DNA of 64,000 nucleotides from Cystobasidium ongulense (lineage: Eukaryota > Basidiomycota > Cystobasidiomycetes > Cystobasidiales > Cystobasidiaceae). The stretch lies in the NCBI GenBank assembly GCA_022835595.1, contig BQUP01000009.1, forward strand, positions 744,001 through 808,000, in the 5' to 3' direction. Both the position numbers and the translations under genes were made by a program. Below, piece after piece: positions 33,701-48,310 of this stretch. How positions within the stretch are numbered: the stretch's first letter is position 1; every line of letters starts with the position of its first letter. A model generated the notes under the pieces. The model was not told the origin of the DNA. It saw nothing but the letters and a program-made list of their open reading frames with translations, and did not search any database.

Positions 33701-35509
33701 GGAAGAGATATGTCAGTTAAGTCTTTTCAGAACGTGCGGTAATAAAGAAAAGAATATATAGCTTACTGTACAGAGAAAGTCCCTCCTTCTTGATGGATGA
33801 GCTGATGTTTGCATGGTCTTCAGTTTCGAAGATCTGCAAAGAGACTAGGGTGTCCGTGTTGACCAGCATAGTCTTCCTCCTGTGAATGCCAAACAAGAAA
33901 CGCGTCAAGAACAGGATTCAAGCGTATTGGAAAGTATGAAAGTATACGCACAATGAGATGAGTTCAATCGAAGCTACATTTAAGCTCTTCCTTTCTCCAG
34001 CCAATTCTCCTATGTTGCGTTTTCGATTCAAATAGGAGAATAAACAGGCCACAGTTTCGAGCTGAAATGATCGTTACGGCAGCCTCACATTAGCTTTTGT
34101 ACAGAAGAGATGCTCTAGAAGCATGACGAATGCTTACCGATTTTTCCGAATCGAGCGTAACACTACCACCTAATCTAAGTGAATTAACAAATCTACCTAA
34201 TTGTCCTTGACGCGGGGCGACTCTTCTCTTTCTTAGCCTCATAAAGTCTTGAGCTCCCCTCAATCCTCCCTGACCGACCGGAACGAGTTCATCTTCTGAA
34301 CCGTGACGGTTTCTGCTATTCATTCCGTCTTCTACTAATTCTTCTTCGCCTGTAATCACTGGCAGGTCTAAAAGATAGCTTCGGCCTTGAGAGGCCTGAA
34401 ATTCGCGATTCGGACGGATCTCTACAGTTGGAGTGAAGCCTCCTGCAGCTTGTGATACTTTGAAAAACAACGTAAGATGAAGCGTGCTTGAAGGTGGAAT
34501 GCATTCGGTAGATGACAAAGACCACTTACGCTTCTTTTTGATTCCCTCGACTAGACTTTCGTCGGCCCGATTTGAAACGAGAGTGAGATGTGGGTTAACT
34601 TGGTCGATGACTTGTATAGAATGAAACCGGTCAGTCTTCTCATCTGAGAGAAACATGATGGAACAGCTCACTGTTCAAAGCCATGTCGAATTTGGAAGAA
34701 TCCAGTTGATCTTCGATGAGAAATAGCTTCATGTGCATCGGATCATAGTAAGAGCAGCCGATCCTTCCATTGAAAGAGGTTATGCAGAGTACGACCTGTG
34801 AGAAAAGACAATAAAGTGGAAGACGGGTTGGGACGAGGAGCGGAGACGAGGCGGCGAGAAGAGGGAACACATGCCACAAACAGAAAAGCACGACAGCAGA
34901 AGGGTTAAAGATGCAAGATAAAAGGAAATGACGCGTGAAGACGAGAGCAATGGGAAGCCGAAGGGTGTGTTAGCTATCGGGCTTGACGGTAAACAAAACT
35001 AATCTTGCCTTGTCAGCAAAGTCCACGAGGTCTTCAGGGTCTCCATTACCAGAGGAAGCACCCTGCATGGTCGTATCGGGGTGCTGTGCATTGCTTTGGG
35101 AATAGCTTGACGCGTGTGCCGTGCTGTTGTTTTGAGGCATCGGCACAACAGTGTGGCTTCGTTCTCTTGCAGCGGCGGAGACAGCAGAACCTTGACGCTC
35201 GTTCGTGACCGTGACTGAGCGTTGCCTGTTGTCACTGTCTTCTTCGAACTGGCTGTTGGAGTCATCGTCATAGTAAACAGGCTCCTGCTGTGAGTGATGC
35301 ATGTCGTCGCCCTGCTGGAAATCGCGATAGGACGAGTCCAGAGTCTCGAGGTTTGATTCGGTCTCGTCTGCAGTACCGCTCACTGTCGTTGTATCTACTC
35401 CAGCACGACTGTCTGCGTGCAGTCTGCTGCTGCCAGCTGCCAGGCGTCTGCCTCGCGGGCCTGGGATGGGCGACCTGGACAGCGCTGTCTGCACCCGTTT
35501 AAGCGTCAT
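30729..35509 (-). CDS. MSH5: MutS homolog MSH5, meiotic crossover factor
   Basis: MSH5 pairs with MSH4 to stabilise recombination intermediates and promote crossovers in meiosis; it does not act in mismatch repair. The gene has many introns (a dozen or so). Exon 1 (35009-35509) is a low-complexity Ser/Asp/Gln leader; exon 2 starts at 34795 with VVLCITSFNGRIGCSYYD. The lever/clamp core is LDMLNTTKTGLGKALLKRWL (near 33690). The ATPase shows Walker A TGANASGKSVFLKSVA (near 31881), Walker B LLIIDEFGKGTNS (near 31470, the MSH5-type DEFGKGT) and ATHFHEIF (near 31310). An acidic insert (VEVDDDEDVEEQEEEE) lies just before Walker A, which is unusual. Intron 1 appears to use a GC donor (35008). Late exons are very AT-rich compared with exon 1. 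It is divergent from NAS2, 226 bp apart. Confidence 0.9.
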
Positions 35510-35735
35510 GGCGGGGGCTTGTCATGCAGTGAGAGTGATTGAGAATAGATCTGTGTGCTGTACTGGCCTGTATTGAGGTGTATTGTTGCTGTCGTGTTTT
35601 GGAGAAAGAGAGAGCCTGCATCAATGTCTTTCGAAATGGTCTTCTTCTCCTTCGCCACAACTCGAGCATCACAACGACAATTAACGAGAAAGCAAGCAAG
35701 CATACATCCGCGACTCGGCGAAGACGCACACTCAG

Positions 35736-36686
35736 ATGAACATGGGACGGAAGCTGCCTGAGCCTCCCTCGATACCGTCCCAGGATGCTGCCGAAGAAGC
35801 GAGGTTGGAAGCACTCGAGCTGATGAAGGCGAGCGACGAGGCTCTCTCGATGCAAAGAGCATGTCGAGCTGACTTTGATAGAGCTTTCCAACCTCTCCAG
35901 CAAAAGGACACGCTCGAGAAAGAACTCATGGAACTGCATTCCAACCTCCAAAACCAGAATGCGGAGCTCGGACAGTCGTTAATCGACGACGAAGGCTTTC
36001 CAAGAGCTGATATAGACGTGTACAGCGTCAGACTGTCCAGAGTGTGAGCGTACAATGTCATGCTTGTCGTGTTACTCATGCTTACTACCTCACTCACTCC
36101 ACGCTGCCCTTGTAGCCGCGTCATCGAGCTCCGCAACGACCTTCGAGCACTCTCAGACAAGATCAAAGAGCTCCTAGATGTGGTCTTTGCCAGGCCAGAG
36201 CCATCAAAGGGAGAAGCTAAACCGATAGAAGAGGTGCTTTCGATCCCTTTCGCAAATTGTAACGGCGTGGCTCCTGGCAGTCCAGCAGCAATAGCTGTAA
36301 GTTACGCACACATACAGTCTTCTGATCAGCCAAACTTATTATTGTTCGCTTCACTATTGTATCACACTTCTGGTGACAGGGTCTTTTGAGAGGCGATAAA
36401 TTTCTACGCTTCGGCACAATCAACTCTTCGAATCACGAAAACCTTCGAGCTGTGGCCACTGAAGTTCAGGAGAATGAGAACGTAAGCAAATGGGCACTTT
36501 TCACTATACAGAGTAATGAACAGACTTTTGACTATATACTCTACCTATCTTGCTCAGCGTACTGTCACAATAGACGTTCTCCGAGTAGTAGAAGGATCAG
36601 CGGAGGAAACGAAAATCAGTTTGGTTCTGATTCCGAAGAGCTGGTCCGGTCGAGGCCTTCTGGGATGCCACATTGTCCCAATCTGA
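35736..36686 (+). CDS. NAS2: 26S proteasome assembly chaperone Nas2 / PSMD9 (p27)
   Basis: Nas2 binds the Rpt5 ATPase C-terminus during assembly of the proteasome base. Exons 35736-36043, 36116-36296, 36380-36481 and 36558-36686 give about 239 aa, close to the family size of 220. The N-terminal helical hairpin runs through ELMKASDEALSMQRACRADF to VIELRNDLRALSDKIKELL. The PDZ domain begins at FANCNGVAPGSPAAIAGLLR, which is the family signature, and continues GDKFLRFGTIN to VTIDVLRVVEG and LIPKSWSGRGLLGCHI. A second Met two codons in (35742) could also start the protein. Confidence 0.92.
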
Positions 36687-36949
36687 GCAAGCACGTCAGC
36701 AGATCAGCCGCGCTCACCCCACTTGTCGCAGTCAATACTTGGTGATATATATGTGCACGTGCTTTGTGATGGTGTTACCCTGTAGCATAGCTTTTCGACC
36801 GCTTGGAGGCAGTCCAGCTGTAGAACGTATTTGGCTGCAATGCTGTATCAACTCAATGCATTTGTAATCATAAAGAACATAATCCACATCAACAGTGTAA
36901 CTTGCTTTCCAACCTTGCCACCTTTTCTCTCTCCATCCAACCCCCAACG

Positions 36950-39480
36950 ATGGCGCGACCGCGCTGTCCCATCTGCAGGTCGCGTCGCTGGCACCGCGAC
37001 CGCCAGTCCGGCCTGGTGGTGTGTGAAGAAGGCCATATCCTGCAGGTGAGCAGGCAGGCCTCGCGCTTTCCAGGCATCTTGCGGCGTGTCCTGGACGCCC
37101 GACCAGCCTCGATATATGCTGACAAGGTGCACAACGACGCCCACCGGCGAGCAGGGCTACAGACAAGAAGACAACGAAGCTGAAGGACCTTCGCAACATG
37201 CTGTCATCCGGAGAAAGCTTCGAAAGAACAAGGAAAGACAAGCGAGAAAGACTGCTGATCCTGATAGTGGGCAAACTTTCGGTGGCTGAATGCCCATCCC
37301 ATTCAGGCGTGACTGACACGGAGGCTTGCATCCAGTCTTCCATGGTCCAAGACTACGCTTCCTGTATCACCAGTGTGCTCAGATAATCCTCCGAAAGCAG
37401 ATCGCAGCGATGATTCAAGTCTGGAAGCTACCGGCCGAAGTAGAGGTGTGTCTAGACATCTTCCCCAAGTCGCTCTAGCACGCAACGAGATTCACTGATC
37501 TTTTAAACGAAACGTACTGATCAGACCATCGCACGCGACTTGTGGGCTATGTACGTTACGCTGACCAACTTGGAAGCAGAGCCATTCAAGGATGGCGACG
37601 AGGAGCACTCCGAACCAAGCTCGCCCGAGAAAGCAGCCCATCATGACCGTGACCCAATCCAAAAGATATACGACGCGCTGAGCGAAAGTGAAGACGAAGG
37701 GATGCCTCCCTCGGCAGGTCGCGGATTTGGAAGACGTAATACAGATACCCAAGATGAGGAAGAAGAGGTAGTGAATCCTCCCCAGAACGATCTAGATGGA
37801 CACGAGGACAATGTGAAGAATCAAGCTTCAGAAGGGAAAAAGAAACACACTCCGAATAATCAGCCATTCAATCCCGCTGGAAGGCTGAGATTGCAGTACA
37901 CGCTCGTCATATGCTATCTATCTTGCTTAACACTAAGGATACCAATACTCATGAAGGACATGCTAGAGTGAGTCCATCTTTCTTCCAACATCATACAATT
38001 CATTCACTCACACAGAAATCCAATTTCGCAGCCTTGCGGAGTCCTACAAGCTCGACTATCTGGAAGCTCTGCAGGCCATACCACCCGACATGCGTAAACA
38101 TCTCAACCTCGCTATGACAGACCACGAACTTGCTCAAAGTGTAGGTACCAAGATTAGCTCTAAGTAAATTAGAGTTGCTTACTAACAGTATCGAATAACA
38201 GCATGTTCTACCTATTATCGGAGAAGATTCCACTTCAACACAGCTCAGCTTCGCCCCTTCGGTGAACGCCTTTGCGCGGATGTTGCATACGAATTACTCT
38301 GTGACGTTTCCAGATATAAACGCTGCTCCGATATTATACAAGACAGTACGGGATTTGGGTCTTCCTCGTGAGTGATCACGTCCCTCTCCAGTCTCAACAT
38401 AGTGCTAAGACATCTCTCGTCTCTCTGGTAGCGTTCATCTATCTCGTAGCGAGACGAGTACTCATTAATCTAGGCTCGACGCTCTCACTCAGTGTCCCAA
38501 ACGGCACAAAACTGCGAGAGTTTCCGGATTTAACGCTAGCAGCCAGCATCGTTTTCATTATCAAATTACTATGGGGTCTAGATGGAACATCAAGAATCCC
38601 ACAAGGACCTGATGATATGATCTCCGCATTGCCTCGCCTCAACGAGTGGCTTGACTTTTCGGAAACTTTACAAAAACAGTTTCCAACCACCTCAGTTCCG
38701 GTAGCTGCTATGTCGTAAGTAGACAAATCACTGTAAGAAGGTCGTTCCGTTGGAAATTGATTTTCTTTAATCTCCAGTCAAGACGTGACATCTCTGAAGA
38801 CAGAGGAAGTAGACGATTTCTTGGCCTTTTTTCAAGAAAGACTGCTCGTCGATGACGATAAAGACGAAAGTAAGCTCTACTCAGGAATTCTTACTCTGAT
38901 AACCTGTGCTAAAGGCTCTTCCCTCTTTATTTTAGTCGTTCTGGGAGTTCTGTCTATGCCAAAAAGTGGTGCCAAGATGGTAGACCGTTTCCTTCCTTTG
39001 CATCTTTTGCCCGCTCCATCAAGCACGAATAACGAGACAGGAGAAGCGAAGCGTGAAGAGGCGATACGCCATTTTTACGCGCATGCATCAATGCCAATAC
39101 CGAATGAAGCATCCTCGTCAGAGCCTCTTTTCCCGGGACAACAGTATAAAATCTATAATGCACGAGACCACGACGGTACTTTATCTCACGACTACCAGCG
39201 CGTATTAGAGTTAGTGAGTCAGGTGACAGGCATACAAAGTTCAGTCATCGAAAGTGCAGCCTATAGGATGGAGAACGAATTTATGAAAAAAGAAATGGGA
39301 TGGAAGGTTGGACTAACTCAAATCGATCAACTGCCTGTTCAAGGTATAGAGACACAAATGTATGGAAAGATGAGAGAAAGAGGTGGCATAACACCTTGGC
39401 CCAAGGAAATCCAACCTAGCGCGAGATCAACAAAGCCGGAAAAGGAAAAAACTTTGCTTGCTCCGAAGATGTTGGTGTAG
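36950..39480 (+). CDS. RRN7: RNA polymerase I initiation factor Rrn7 (TAF1B family)
   Basis: Rrn7 is the TFIIB-like subunit of the Pol I core factor at rDNA promoters. Exon 1 (36950-37045) encodes exactly MARPRCPICRSRRWHRDRQS through EEGHILQ. This contains the zinc ribbon CPIC..CEEGH and the SGLVVCEEGHILQ motif that typifies the family. Exon 2 starts at 37155 with GYRQEDNEAEG. Later exons carry an acidic insert, a cyclin-like region (RLQYTLVICYLSCLTLRIPI, ESYKLDYLEALQAIP, LYKTVRDLGLP, AASIVFIIKLLWGLDG) and the C-terminal YKIYNARDHDGTLSHDY block. A 66-nt intron at 38870-38935 leaves the frame open if retained. It is convergent with CFT2, with 114 bp between stops. Confidence 0.88.
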
Positions 39481-39594
39481 ACAGCGAAGGCCGGGAACGA
39501 ACAACGACCGTTATTTGGTTTCTGCAGCAGTTTTAATCTTGCATATCTTTACACTGTTGTTGGCAACAGTATTTTGTACTATTAGACTACATCG

Positions 39595-42500
39595 TCAAGC
39601 CGATGCAACTGCGTGCATATCGTAGATGGCTGCTCGGACGGCATAAAACGTATCTCCCGGGGCACCTTCCAATACTAGCTGTTGACCTTCTTTCCTAACC
39701 ACCACCCTTTCACCCGAAGTGTCCAGAATCTCATCTTCCTTTTCAGGCGTAGGAGACGCTCGACTAGCAGCAGATAATTTTGCCAATCTTGATGATCTCG
39801 TTTCTTTCGTTTTGGAAGCGCTAGGTGGCGCTACCTGTATTGTTTTAAGTGGTCCGCATACTAAGGTGCCTTTGGAAAACGCGACTGGTACATTGGCGGC
39901 ACTTAGGTTGGCTTTCAGCAAGGCTAACTTGATATCACCGATGAAGTGAGGTGCGGGAAGTTTGGGAAGTAAAGCGTCTTCGTCTTGTATGAGCATATCT
40001 GACATTGAACTCGATGGTGACCCAAGCGATTCTGCTGTATTAACTAAATCGGCGCCAGAAACAGGAATGAGTACTGGCAGTGTCGATTCGTCGGATGTTC
40101 CAATAACACCCTTGACAGGAACGACTTCAAATCCTTCAATCTGACGAGCGCGAGGATAGGTCAGCAGATTGCTTCCTAGCGGTAAGGAAAGATGATATTG
40201 AGCTCACCTTCCGAAGTGCCAAAGCCGTCATCAGACTATCGTCCAATCTAAGCGAGAAACTCTTCGTCACATCCGCAATCTTTGTCTTTTCTCCCACACA
40301 AGGAGTAAAGATTGAATCTTCCGGCAAAGTTGCAGACGTAACTGCGCTAGCTAGATCTTGCGTGGATTCAGGATCTCCGTTGATCAAGACCAGTTTCTTA
40401 GGTTGTATTAAAGGTAGAATTGATCTCAATGCTCTTCCATCTGCTTTTCCTTCCATATCTACGACCAAAACTTTGCATCTAACTTGTATGGCCAGATCTT
40501 CAATAATAAACTTGTGAGGAGGTTCTTGACGTGCTTTCTCTTCGTCATCGTCTTCCCCTCGTTTCCGTTTACCCAGCGTACCGGTGTTTGCTGCATCGGC
40601 GTTTTCAGCATTCATAGCAGCTTCTATTTCTTCCGGTGCCTTGTTACGCGTTTTCCAACCTTCGATATCTACGGCTTCGCCATATCCATCTACTCTTTTC
40701 TTGCGTTCAAAGAATGGGAACATTCTGTATCGTGTATTCTGCCCTTGATTCGCGAGGGGCACGCTCATGTTCTTCAAAGCGTTTGCAGAGTTGTTTTGTC
40801 GGACATAGATATCAAAACCACCAACTTGTGATGCTCTTGTATCGTCCAAGAACTCGTCCCATGCTCCTGTACCAGCATGTGTCATACCCAGTTCATTACC
40901 AAACTTAGCAAGACCACGTTTCCAACTCTTGATAGCGGGTCCCGAACCAGGCTCAGCGTATGCTGCTGAACCAGCACCAGGATCTTGCGATAAATTGACG
41001 CCGTTTTCACCCATCACAGCTTTGACCTGAGCGTTCTCATCTCCCATGCCACCTTCAAGATCAGATTGATCAGAATCATCTTCATCATCAGAAGAATCAC
41101 CCTCTTCATCATCATGAGCTTCCATCATTCTTCTATTTCTTTCAGCCATAGCTTTCATCTTTTGTTCCCTTTCTTTATTAGCTCTTTGTTCTTCTAAATA
41201 ATTCATTAATTCTTCTCCTTGTAAGACTACTTTCTTCCTCATCTTGAGACGGATTGTAGTCGATGATGTTATTGCTTCTGTTGATTGTTGCTTATCAAAA
41301 TCTACTACTTCACCTACTTTGCCTGTTCCAAAACGTGTCGATGCAGGTTGACGACCATTCCAGAGGTTGAATATGTGGGAGGTCATCGAGGCTGGCGGAC
41401 CGGGATTTGTAAGAAGAATAAGGCAACGTGGAGAATTTAGGAATGTGGATACGAGGAGTTGACGAGAGTAGCCATATGAAAGGGAATCAGGAGCGACGAG
41501 AACTAGCTTGGGATGCTCAGCTGGATATCGCGCCAGGAGCTGTTCTGGCGTTTCGAACATGCGAACATTCCTAAAAGATAGGAAAAGGCCGGTCTATCTG
41601 TTAGTGCTGATTTAATGAATGTGAGGCAAAAGTCGGATGACCTACTTGAACCGCAATACACGCTCCCGTTCTCCTTCGTCTACGCCGAGCTGACCACCAA
41701 ATGCTTCCGCTAATGTTTTGACAGTGAACAATATATGTTGTGCGTTCTTCGATACGAAACAAAGCGGGTAGTTGGGCGAAAGAGTAGAAAAAGCCCAGTG
41801 TTGCTCCAGCAAGACCAATATCTCAATGAAGCGTCCAATTGTATCGATTGGCAGCAGTATACTCTGATTTTCTTCTCTAAGGGTGTGGGTGATAGTGTCT
41901 AGCATAGATTTATCCCTTTCTTTAGCTTTAGTAGCTATTTTCAAGCTTTTATCAGCTGGAATGATCAAAGTACCAATCCGTCTTATAGCTTCATTCACTT
42001 CCATTCTACCATCTTTACCTCTAATCAGGAAAGAAGCGGGATCTAAAGTTCGTTCTTTTACGTGATTGAAAGTTGGCGCGTATAATAATGAATCCGTTGT
42101 TGCTGAACGTAAGGACCATAATGTTCCTCCTAGCGTAGTGCCGGCGGGATGGGCGAGGAGTGAGAAGGGAGAGTTGGCACGTCCTGATAATCGCACTACT
42201 TGTGAGTATACGACTGGCGTAATCCGTGAAAAAGTAAGTTGAATCTCTTCTTTTGTCACTCGCCATGCCGCATCATCGGCTCGCTGGTCGGTGGCTTCCG
42301 CTCCTTCAGTCTTTACGTGATTGCCTTTCGTGTCTTTGCCATTAGCTTGTGTTTTGGTTTTCGAGGTCGGTATCAAAGATGACGATGCGGATGCAGACGG
42401 ATCGCGAGCTTCTTCACTCGCGCGAGATTCTACCCATTCTTCAAGCGTAAGTTGGCCAAGTGTCCGACATGGGAAAGTGGCATATATAGGACAAGCGAGA

Positions 42501-43121
42501 CGGAGTCGGGAGACGAGATAGGGCAGTAGACCGAGGGCCTCTACTGTTGGAGAGGACAAGAGGACGAGAGTGAGGTGTGGGGCGAGTCTGTGAGCCAGGG
42601 TATGGTAGTTGGTAGTTCGGTATTGACGAGGAGTAGGGATATGGACGTGAAAGCCGGTTCGCCATGGATGTCGGCAACCAATTGCGATAGTTCAGTCCAG
42701 CGTACGGAAGGTGAAGATGAGTGTTCACAAGCAGGTCAGACAGCAGACATCGAGTCCAATTGCAAGTAGTGTTTGAAGTCGTGTTCAAAGTAAGGTGATC
42801 GAAGAAGCACCATCAGCATTTCACAGAGCTGACAGTGAGGACAGCCAGTACGCACTCTTTCAGCCTGTCAAGATATTCAACTCTGTCTTGCGTATAGTTC
42901 TCTCCGCTCATTTCCTCTCTATGAGCGTTGATTCCGCAATCCAAGAGTATCTTTGCATCGTCGAATTCGAGGAGATGGCATAGTGCTCTGGTTGATCCTG
43001 TCTGCGCGCCGCTGAGGGGAGTTATGCATATCGAAGCGGCTGATTCTTCTCCTGTAGGTATGGCTTCTGCCGCTGCTGCTATCCTGCTGCAGTCCGCGTC
43101 TTCGTCCATCGTGGCTTCCAT
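39595..43121 (-). CDS. CFT2: Cleavage and polyadenylation factor CFT2 / CPSF100
   Basis: Inactive metallo-beta-lactamase/beta-CASP partner of the pre-mRNA 3' endonuclease. Exon 1 (43121 to about 42860) gives ITPLSGAQTGSTRALCHLLE and ILLDCGINAHR. After a 260-nt intron come ELAPHLTLVLLSSPTVEALG and LGLLPYLVSRL. In the metal site the family's usual HxHxDH is replaced by SSPTVEALG, as expected for the catalytically dead CPSF100. The rest is mainly two long exons, 41642-42559 and 40136-41560, plus the last part down to 39595. It contains the beta-CASP region (ILLTNPGPPASM, LQGEELMNYLEE), a very acidic linker (DDEEGDSSDDEDDSDQSD), and C-terminal LVLINGDPESTQDLAS and FIGDIKLALLKANLSA. The start could also be 43109. 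Confidence 0.9.
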
Positions 43122-44183
43122 GGACGCGGTCGAAGGACAAGCTGCAAAGGTTGGACCCACTCCATCATGACCAACTTCTGCAATCAACAGCGAGCAATCT
43201 TCAGACATGCATACATGTGATATGCGAAACTCAAGCACTGGATTGCTCGCGGATGCCGATACAATGATACGAATGGCATCAACCGAGTCGAAGAGGTGGC
43301 AAGATGGACTGACCACCCTATGAGCCTTGTGGAAGACCTCTCAAGCACCCTAGAGTGTCAATGGACACACATTGTACATCTAGCATCGTCGTATGGACCA
43401 TGCCAATGACTGACAAGGCAAGTCTGGCACAAATGATGTACGCCTTGTCCACATAAGATAGATGCATAGGTAGTCCAGAAGCGTGTCAACTGAAATGTGC
43501 AAGAACCTGACATTAATTTATCGGAATGCCAACTCTGACGTCGGCTGAGTAGCTGACATTGTGTCCTTCTGGTTTTGTGTTACTCGTTGATGAGTTCCGA
43601 AGCTACAGAGGTATATAGCCTACGTTGACTAGCCTATTGGAAACATCTAGTAGGCCGCCGCTGCCCTTACGGTGTATCCTCAGCATACCTAAACTACTCA
43701 AGACATTGGCTCATCACTCACTTACCGGCAAGGTGTGCAGGATCTCAAAGTATCTGTTGTGTTGCCACGTTGGCGTTTGATCCTCGGGGTCAGCTTATAA
43801 CAGCTAGTACCTGGTGATTGTGATGCATAAAATGTCACTCCTTACGTATGAGTGAGATCTAGGTAGTCAGGCGCTGTCTTGTATGCTGCATTGCGACTGT
43901 ATTGTGTTATCATCTCGCTTCTAGTCGCAGTCGCGTCACAGCCCAGGATATGCTGGACTGCTCGAGCAAGTGTGCACCCATCACATTGAAGACTTTCAGA
44001 CTGCTAACAACGCTATCCTGAGCCTGTCCTGCCTACTTTTGCCCACCTCGCTCGCCGCCGCATTCCAGGCCTCACCACACCAGCATCCCACGTCGCAGCT
44101 CTCTCCCGCTCCATCCAACTCGACCAACCCGCTGCACTCGGCAGATACACACATACACATCTACTCTCCTACAATCTACAGCC
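43122..44183. other. Divergent intergenic region between CFT2 and ARF1
   Basis: About 1 kb. A minus-strand frame continues upstream to 43316 but lies beyond the chosen CFT2 start and may be 5' UTR. No motif, repeat or RNA gene was recognised. Confidence 0.4.
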
Positions 44184-46302
<2,119 letters not shown>

Positions 46303-47334
46303 GCGCAGTCATTATCCCCAGCCGGAATGACCGAGCTTTGAGGGTACTCTCCTCCGAAAGCTCGTATCTTAAAACGCCTCAAGAATGCAGAGTTACAATG
46401 GCTCTATCTGGTATGATCAGACACATATATTAAATTACCTATCCTCGGAAAGTGCTCGCTTTTGGAAGTATGCGCGTATTTTCCCCTCTTTCCTCACTCA
46501 ACCCCTCCTCAACGATATTATACAGATCATATCATATACAATATCCCAACTTTCGATACGACCTCAATCCCCTACACGTTTCTCGATGCTCTTGTGGATT
46601 TCCGAACAGCAAGCTTCAGAAATTCAGCAGGGAACTCCGCACACGATTGGACAAAGTACGAGTCGAGCTAGGCCCTACCAGGCAAAGGAATGGCAACACT
46701 AAACTCAGTTAAACTCAGTTATTGATAGGCAGGAGGATACGCAGATCAGCAGTGTTCCCGTTCTTTCTTGAGATTCTAGCTGTTCACCATCGCTGCCTTT
46801 CCTGCCTTTTAGTGCCTGTTCTTGTTGTACTTTGTCAAGTCCATGCATCCACTCTCCAGCACCTCACCCTTATTTTCCCCCCTCTCTCTAGTCTTTTGTT
46901 CTTTTATGAAATAGGATGCTCGCTGTTACACCAGAGTTGAGTGTGTTGCCCTTGCTCGTCCTCAATCTGTTGCCATGTTGCCTGTTAGCCCTCGCATTGG
47001 CAGGAATTGCGCGTGTCTTTCAGCTAGAGAGACGGGCCTGCCGGCCAGGAATCGGTAGCGAAACGATAAAAAGCACCATACTTGATGAAGTGATACAGAT
47101 TATTCATATTAACGCTGCATAGTATCCTTCTACTGCTTGATTCTGGATTTACATGATTTATTGCAGTTTTTGGAAGATGACTTCGAGGTGAGCCTTCCCT
47201 GTGGGCAATTCTGCGCCACCACTAAATCTTCCGCGGATTTTGGCTCGAGGGCGCGCAGACGGCACAGCGCAGGACGGGCAATCCAGGCAAGCAGTAGACC
47301 CACCCACGACATCAAGATCCACTCGATATCTACA
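46303..47334. other. Intergenic region upstream of RPL36
   Basis: ARF1 3' flank and RPL36 promoter/5' UTR. It holds a 10-bp tandem repeat (AAACTCAGTT twice, near 46700) and pyrimidine tracts near 46880. Overlapping open frames at 46385-46712 and 46916-47122 show no motif. Confidence 0.4.
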
Positions 47335-48310
47335 ATGGCTGTGGAAAAGAAGAGTGAGCATGACGGATGGCGGCTGCTCTCGCTGGTCGGCGTGTCTGGG
47401 CTGGAGGAGTTGGAATGGTGTGGTGGTGGTGGTGCAGCATGGGTGATCAAGCAGGACAGCATGGCAATGCATTCAAGAGATGGGAGGAGCAGTAGTGGAT
47501 AGACAGACAGCAAGACAGTGGACATCAAGTGTACATGGAGCACAGCTTGCTGCACAGAGGTCGCAAGCTTGAGCGATGCTGCGATCACGTTGGAAGGAGA
47601 ATTATCACCACACCACGCCATGAGCCATCGAGATAGCCAGACTAGCTAGAGAGCAGGCTATGCTACAGCATGTGTACTTACATCCACTGTTCTGTCTCTC
47701 CCAGACATCCCATGGGGACTCAACAAGGGTCGCCCAACCACCCTTCGAACAATGAAGGAAAAGCCATCAAACAGAAAAGGCAAAGCTTCCAAGCGTGCCG
47801 AGTTTGTTAGAAACATTGTCAAGGAGGTCGTTGGACAGGCTCCTTACGAGAGAAGAATCATGGAATTGTTGAGGTGAGAACTCGTTTTGCATCGGGATGA
47901 GAGCAGCATGGCGGGATTTGGAAGATGAGGGCAAGGCGTCAAGGTTGCTGGACGATGCAACATATAGGAGACTAGAGGAAGAGCACAATAGTCCAGATGT
48001 CCAGGAATAGCTGGAGCGCTATGTCTGGTCCCGAACTAGACTACCACCTTCGAATGCAAAAGGGGCACGCAGCAGCAAAGTCAAGAAACACCAACAATGC
48101 AGCAGCAACTCACGTCAAGCCATGCCGCTCTCCCCCGCTTGCACATCTTGAACAGTAAACTGACATCACCTATTCCTTTCGTACAGAAACGGCCAAGACA
48201 AAAAGGCACGTCGCATGGCGAAGCGCCGTCTAGGAACACTACGACGAGGCAAGAGAAAGGTTGATGAGCTCACCGGTATCATCGCCGAGCAGAGAAGAAC
48301 TGCCCATTAA
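47335..48310 (+). CDS. RPL36: 60S ribosomal protein L36 (eL36)
   Basis: Large-subunit ribosomal protein. Exons 47335-47353, 47705-47873 and 48187-48310 give about 103 aa, the normal size. Exon 1 encodes only MAVEKK. Exon 2 gives [20 protein letters not shown] and [20 protein letters not shown]. Exon 3 gives [20 protein letters not shown]. The introns, 351 and 313 nt, are long for this window, as often seen in ribosomal protein genes of fungi. Confidence 0.95.

Noticed and set aside
43122-43316. CFT2 N-terminal extension to 43316
   Set aside because: The frame is open, but a TTTGCAG acceptor-like site and the lack of family similarity favour starting at 43121.
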